A stretch of 15,042 bases of DNA from Beijerinckiaceae bacterium. Its GTDB lineage: Bacteria > Pseudomonadota > Alphaproteobacteria > Rhizobiales > Beijerinckiaceae. The position numbers and the translations under genes are program-made. Position 1 is the stretch's first letter, and each line of letters begins with the position of its first letter. The notes under the pieces were generated by a model. That model was given only the letters and a program-made list of their open reading frames with translations. It ran no database searches and was not told the origin of the DNA. Location: positions 1 to 15,042 of the forward strand of contig JAKONB010000301.1 of NCBI GenBank assembly GCA_022702195.1, in the 5' to 3' direction. This document shows, piece after piece, positions 13,002 to 15,042 of this stretch.

Positions 13002-14021
13002 TCACGCGAGGAAACGGCGCACGGTGAGGCGGGACACGATGCCGGTGACCACCGAGGCGATGACGCCGATCAGCAGCACGCTGGCATAGCCGCGCCAGCC
13101 GATATGGAAGGCGCCGAACAGGGCCTCGATCTCCTCCCCGGCCGGCCCCGAGCGCCAGGTGCGGGCCACCAGCCCGGCCAGGGCGAAGGCGACGAGGGCC
13201 GCCCCCGAGCCGATGATCCCGCCGCGCAGGCCCAGCCCGAAGAACCGGCGCTGGAAGGCGCGGGCGATGAAATCGTCGTCGGCGCCCACGAAATGCAGCA
13301 CCTCCACCACCTCGCGGTTGCCCGCCATGGCGCCGCGTGTGGCGAACACCACCGCCAGGCCGGTGGCGACGAGCACCAGGGCGACGATGCCGATCCCCAC
13401 CCCCACGAAGGTGTTGGCCATGGTCGAGAGCCGGCGCAGCCAGAGGGCGTGGTCGTCGAGGCTGGCCACCCCGGGCAGCGCCTCCACCAGGCTGGCGCGC
13501 AGCTGCTTCAGGTCGGGCGCCGTGGTCTCGGCGAGCTTCAGGGTGACGAGGCGCGGCACCGGCAGGTCGGACAGGTCGAGGCCGCTGCCGAGCCAGGGTT
13601 CGAGCAGCCGCTCGGCCTCGGTCTTGGAGAAGACCCGGGTTCCGGCGATGCCCGGGGCCGCCCGCGCGATGGCGTCGGCCCGGGCCACGTCGGCGTCGAT
13701 GTCCCGCGCCGGGTTGGGGCGGATCTGGATCGTCACCTCCTGGGCCACGGTCCCCTGCCATTGCTCGGCGCTGGAGGCGACGATCTCGGCGGCCCCGGCG
13801 CAGAGGGCCGCCAGGAAGGTCAGGATGGCGATGACCGCCGCCAGCGCCCGGCTCGCCTGGCTGTCGGTGGGCACCAGGGGCGCGTTGCGTCGTAGGGTCG
13901 GCGGCAAGGGGCCAGGACCCGAGCCAGGACCGGGACCGGGAGCCGGGCCCCGCTCGGGGGGGGCCGCCGGGGCGGACGCGCGTGGGGGGGCGGTTCCGGT
14001 CATGGCGCCTCGCTCTGTCAT
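13002..14021 (-). CDS. ftsX: cell division protein FtsX
   Basis: FtsX is the membrane subunit of the FtsEX complex, which activates peptidoglycan hydrolases at the division septum. The 339-residue product has a cytoplasmic Pro/Gly-rich tail at 1-57 (with PAPGPGPGSGPGPLPP). Membrane segment 1 is at about 58-81, a periplasmic domain at about 82-200, and segments 2-4 at about 205-227, 261-287 and 311-331. Family features include VAQEVTIQIRPNP, FSKTEAERLLEPWLG and VVEVLHFVGADDDFIARAFQ before segment 3. The ATG at 14021 overlaps the ftsE stop as ATGA, with GAGG four bases before it; ATG 14003 is an alternative. C7 and C8 runs occur in the tail's coding strand. The gene is cotranscribed with ftsE. 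Confidence 0.93.
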   Translation of the reverse strand: MTERGAMTGTAPPRASAPAAPPERGPAPGPGPGSGPGPLPPTLRRNAPLVPTDSQASRALAAVIAILTFLAALCAGAAEIVASSAEQWQGTVAQEVTIQIRPNPARDIDADVARADAIARAAPGIAGTRVFSKTEAERLLEPWLGSGLDLSDLPVPRLVTLKLAETTAPDLKQLRASLVEALPGVASLDDHALWLRRLSTMANTFVGVGIGIVALVLVATGLAVVFATRGAMAGNREVVEVLHFVGADDDFIARAFQRRFFGLGLRGGIIGSGAALVAFALAGLVARTWRSGPAGEEIEALFGAFHIGWRGYASVLLIGVIASVVTGIVSRLTVRRFLA

Positions 14022-14737
14022 GGCGCCTCGATCTTCAGGCGGCCCTCGCCGAGCACCAGGCGGCGCGCGTCCACGAGGTCCATCAGGGCGAAATCGTGGG
14101 TGGCGATCAGCACCGAGGTGCCGAGGCGGTTGAGTTCGATGAACAGGCGCAGCAGGCGCCGGCCGAGGCTCGGGTCGACGTTGCCGGTGGGCTCGTCGGC
14201 CAGCAGCAGTTCCGGGCGGGCGATGAGCGCCCGCGCGATGGCGGCGCGCTGCTTCTCGCCGCCGGACAGCAGGGGCGGCAGCACGTGCATGCGCTCGCCC
14301 AGCCCGACCCAGCGCAGCAATTCCACCACCTCGGCGCGGTAGCTGGTCTCGGCCCGCCCCTGGACGCGCAGGGGCAGCGCCACGTTCTCGTAGGTGGTGA
14401 GGTGGTCCAGGAGCCGGAAATCCTGGAACACCACCCCCATGCGGCGGCGCAGGCCGGTGAGCGCCTCGCTGGAAATGCCGCTCACCTCCTCGCCGAACAC
14501 CGAGACGAGGCCGCGGGTCGGGCGCACGGAGAGCAGGATCAGCCGCAGCAACGTGGTCTTGCCCGCCCCCGACGGGCCGGTGAGGAACTGGAACGAGCGC
14601 GGCGCGATCTGGAAGCTCACGTCGCTGAGAACCTCCGGCCCGAGGCCGTAGCGCATGCCGACGCTCTCGAACTGGACCACCGGCTCCTCCGCGCCGGCCA
14701 GGAGCGATTCCGTCTTGACCCGATCCGCCACCCGCAC
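14018..14737 (-). CDS. ftsE: cell division ATP-binding protein FtsE
   Basis: FtsE is the cytoplasmic ATPase that drives FtsX and so controls septal peptidoglycan hydrolysis. Walker A GPSGAGKTT is at 54-62 (Lys60), the Q-loop at Gln105 (VVFQDFRLLDHLT), signature LSGGEKQR at 157-164, Walker B LLLADEPTGNVD with Asp181/Glu182, and switch His214 (ATHDF). The order PSGAGKTTLLRLI and 'DFRLL' is typical of FtsE rather than other ABC proteins. The product is 239 residues from GTG 14737, about 18 longer than E. coli FtsE at the N-terminus. A second GTG at 14731 has a better-spaced GAGG, so the true start may be two codons later. The gene overlaps ftsX by 4 bases and is divergent from a zinc-ribbon gene. 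Confidence 0.94.
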   Translation of the reverse strand: MRVADRVKTESLLAGAEEPVVQFESVGMRYGLGPEVLSDVSFQIAPRSFQFLTGPSGAGKTTLLRLILLSVRPTRGLVSVFGEEVSGISSEALTGLRRRMGVVFQDFRLLDHLTTYENVALPLRVQGRAETSYRAEVVELLRWVGLGERMHVLPPLLSGGEKQRAAIARALIARPELLLADEPTGNVDPSLGRRLLRLFIELNRLGTSVLIATHDFALMDLVDARRLVLGEGRLKIEAP

Positions 14738-14868
14738 CTCTTCGATCCCGGAGATCCGCCCTGGAAGCCGCCCGCTTCACAGGGTGTTAACCGCGCTGCG
14801 TAACAACCGTTTGAGTTTTTTTCCACGAACCGGCAACTGCCGATCGAGAGCCGGGGTGCCGATTCGCC
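14738..14868. promoter_or_regulatory. divergent ftsE / zinc-ribbon promoter region
   Basis: This 131-base gap is AT-richer than its surroundings. It contains the palindrome GTTAAC at 14786-14791, the related GTAAC at 14800-14804, and a T7 run at 14816-14822. Divergent promoters are expected, but no -35/-10 pair could be assigned by eye. Confidence 0.35.
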
Positions 14869-15042
14869 ATGCTGATCGTCTGCCCGTCCTGCGCCAGCGA
14901 ATATCAGATTCCCACCGCCCGCGTCGGCACGGCCGGACGTTCGGTGCGCTGCGCCGCCTGCCGCGAGACCTGGTCGATCACCGCCGAGGAGGTCTCCGCC
15001 GCCCTCGAGGCCGAACTGACCGAGGCGATGATGGAAGCGGTC
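14869..15042 (+). CDS. MJ0042-type zinc-ribbon protein, 3' end outside window
   Basis: Only the first 58 codons are visible. The start MLIVCPSCASEYQIPTARVG, followed by VRCAACRETW, gives two CxxC pairs (Cys5/Cys8 and Cys28/Cys31). This is the MJ0042 / zinc_ribbon_4 fold found at the N-terminus of many alphaproteobacterial and deltaproteobacterial proteins. In alphaproteobacteria such proteins usually go on to a Pro-rich linker and one membrane segment, and are commonly encoded divergent from ftsE. After the zinc ribbon a Glu/Ala-rich helix begins (ITAEEVSAALEAELTEAMME). No clear ribosome site precedes the ATG. The function is unknown; a regulatory or envelope role is inferred from context only. 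Confidence 0.85.
   Translation, partial: MLIVCPSCASEYQIPTARVGTAGRSVRCAACRETWSITAEEVSAALEAELTEAMMEAV

Noticed and set aside
1..15042. CRISPR array, prophage, toxin-antitoxin or defence island
   Set aside because: No regularly spaced repeats, integrase, transposase or paired small toxin-like genes were found; nearly all genes are recognisable core functions.

Overview
The window reads as ordinary, high-GC chromosomal core from a Rhizobiales alphaproteobacterium, most likely Methylobacterium/Methylorubrum. This rests on the PHB genes phaA and phaR placed back to back, the lptCAB / rpoN / hpf / ptsN neighbourhood, ftsE-ftsX beside a YdcF-type gene and divergent from an MJ0042 zinc-ribbon gene, strong G/C third-position bias, and TTGACG-type -35 boxes. 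No rRNA, tRNA, CRISPR, insertion sequence or prophage was seen.

Layout. At 1-805 is the 5' two thirds of phaA (acetyl-CoA acetyltransferase, minus strand), divergent from phaR (1121-1729), the PHB-responsive repressor. A 79-residue protein of unknown function (1834-2073) converges on rpmF (ribosomal protein L32, minus, 2222-2410), which has its own intrinsic terminator. Then, on the plus strand, come a secreted ComEA-like helix-hairpin-helix protein (2729-3172), a short DEDDy ribonuclease D-type exonuclease (3305-3931), and the LPS transport genes lptC, lptA and lptB (4169-6560), joined by 4-base start/stop overlaps. A TyrA-type prephenate/arogenate dehydrogenase on the minus strand (6583-7389) interrupts the usual run of genes. 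After it come rpoN (sigma-54, 7817-9361), hpf (long hibernation factor, 9495-10118), ptsN (EIIA-Ntr, 10234-10701) and a small four-cysteine secreted protein coupled to ptsN (10707-11045).

A noticeably less GC-rich GT32-like glycosyltransferase (11221-11997) follows and looks like an insertion into the core. The rest is on the minus strand: a YdcF/DUF218 membrane-anchored protein (12045-12725), ftsX (13002-14021) and ftsE (14018-14737). Finally the first 58 codons of an MJ0042-type zinc-ribbon protein run off the right edge (14869-15042).

The genes fall into four working groups: carbon storage (phaA/phaR), envelope assembly (lptCAB, YdcF, the glycosyltransferase), nitrogen/stress regulation (rpoN, hpf, ptsN) and cell division (ftsEX). 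I found no convincing new multi-gene system. The best leads are the glycosyltransferase with a degenerate DXD motif, the small uncharacterised proteins, the unusual tails and start codons of LptB, LptA and FtsX, and foldable palindromes upstream of rpoN.
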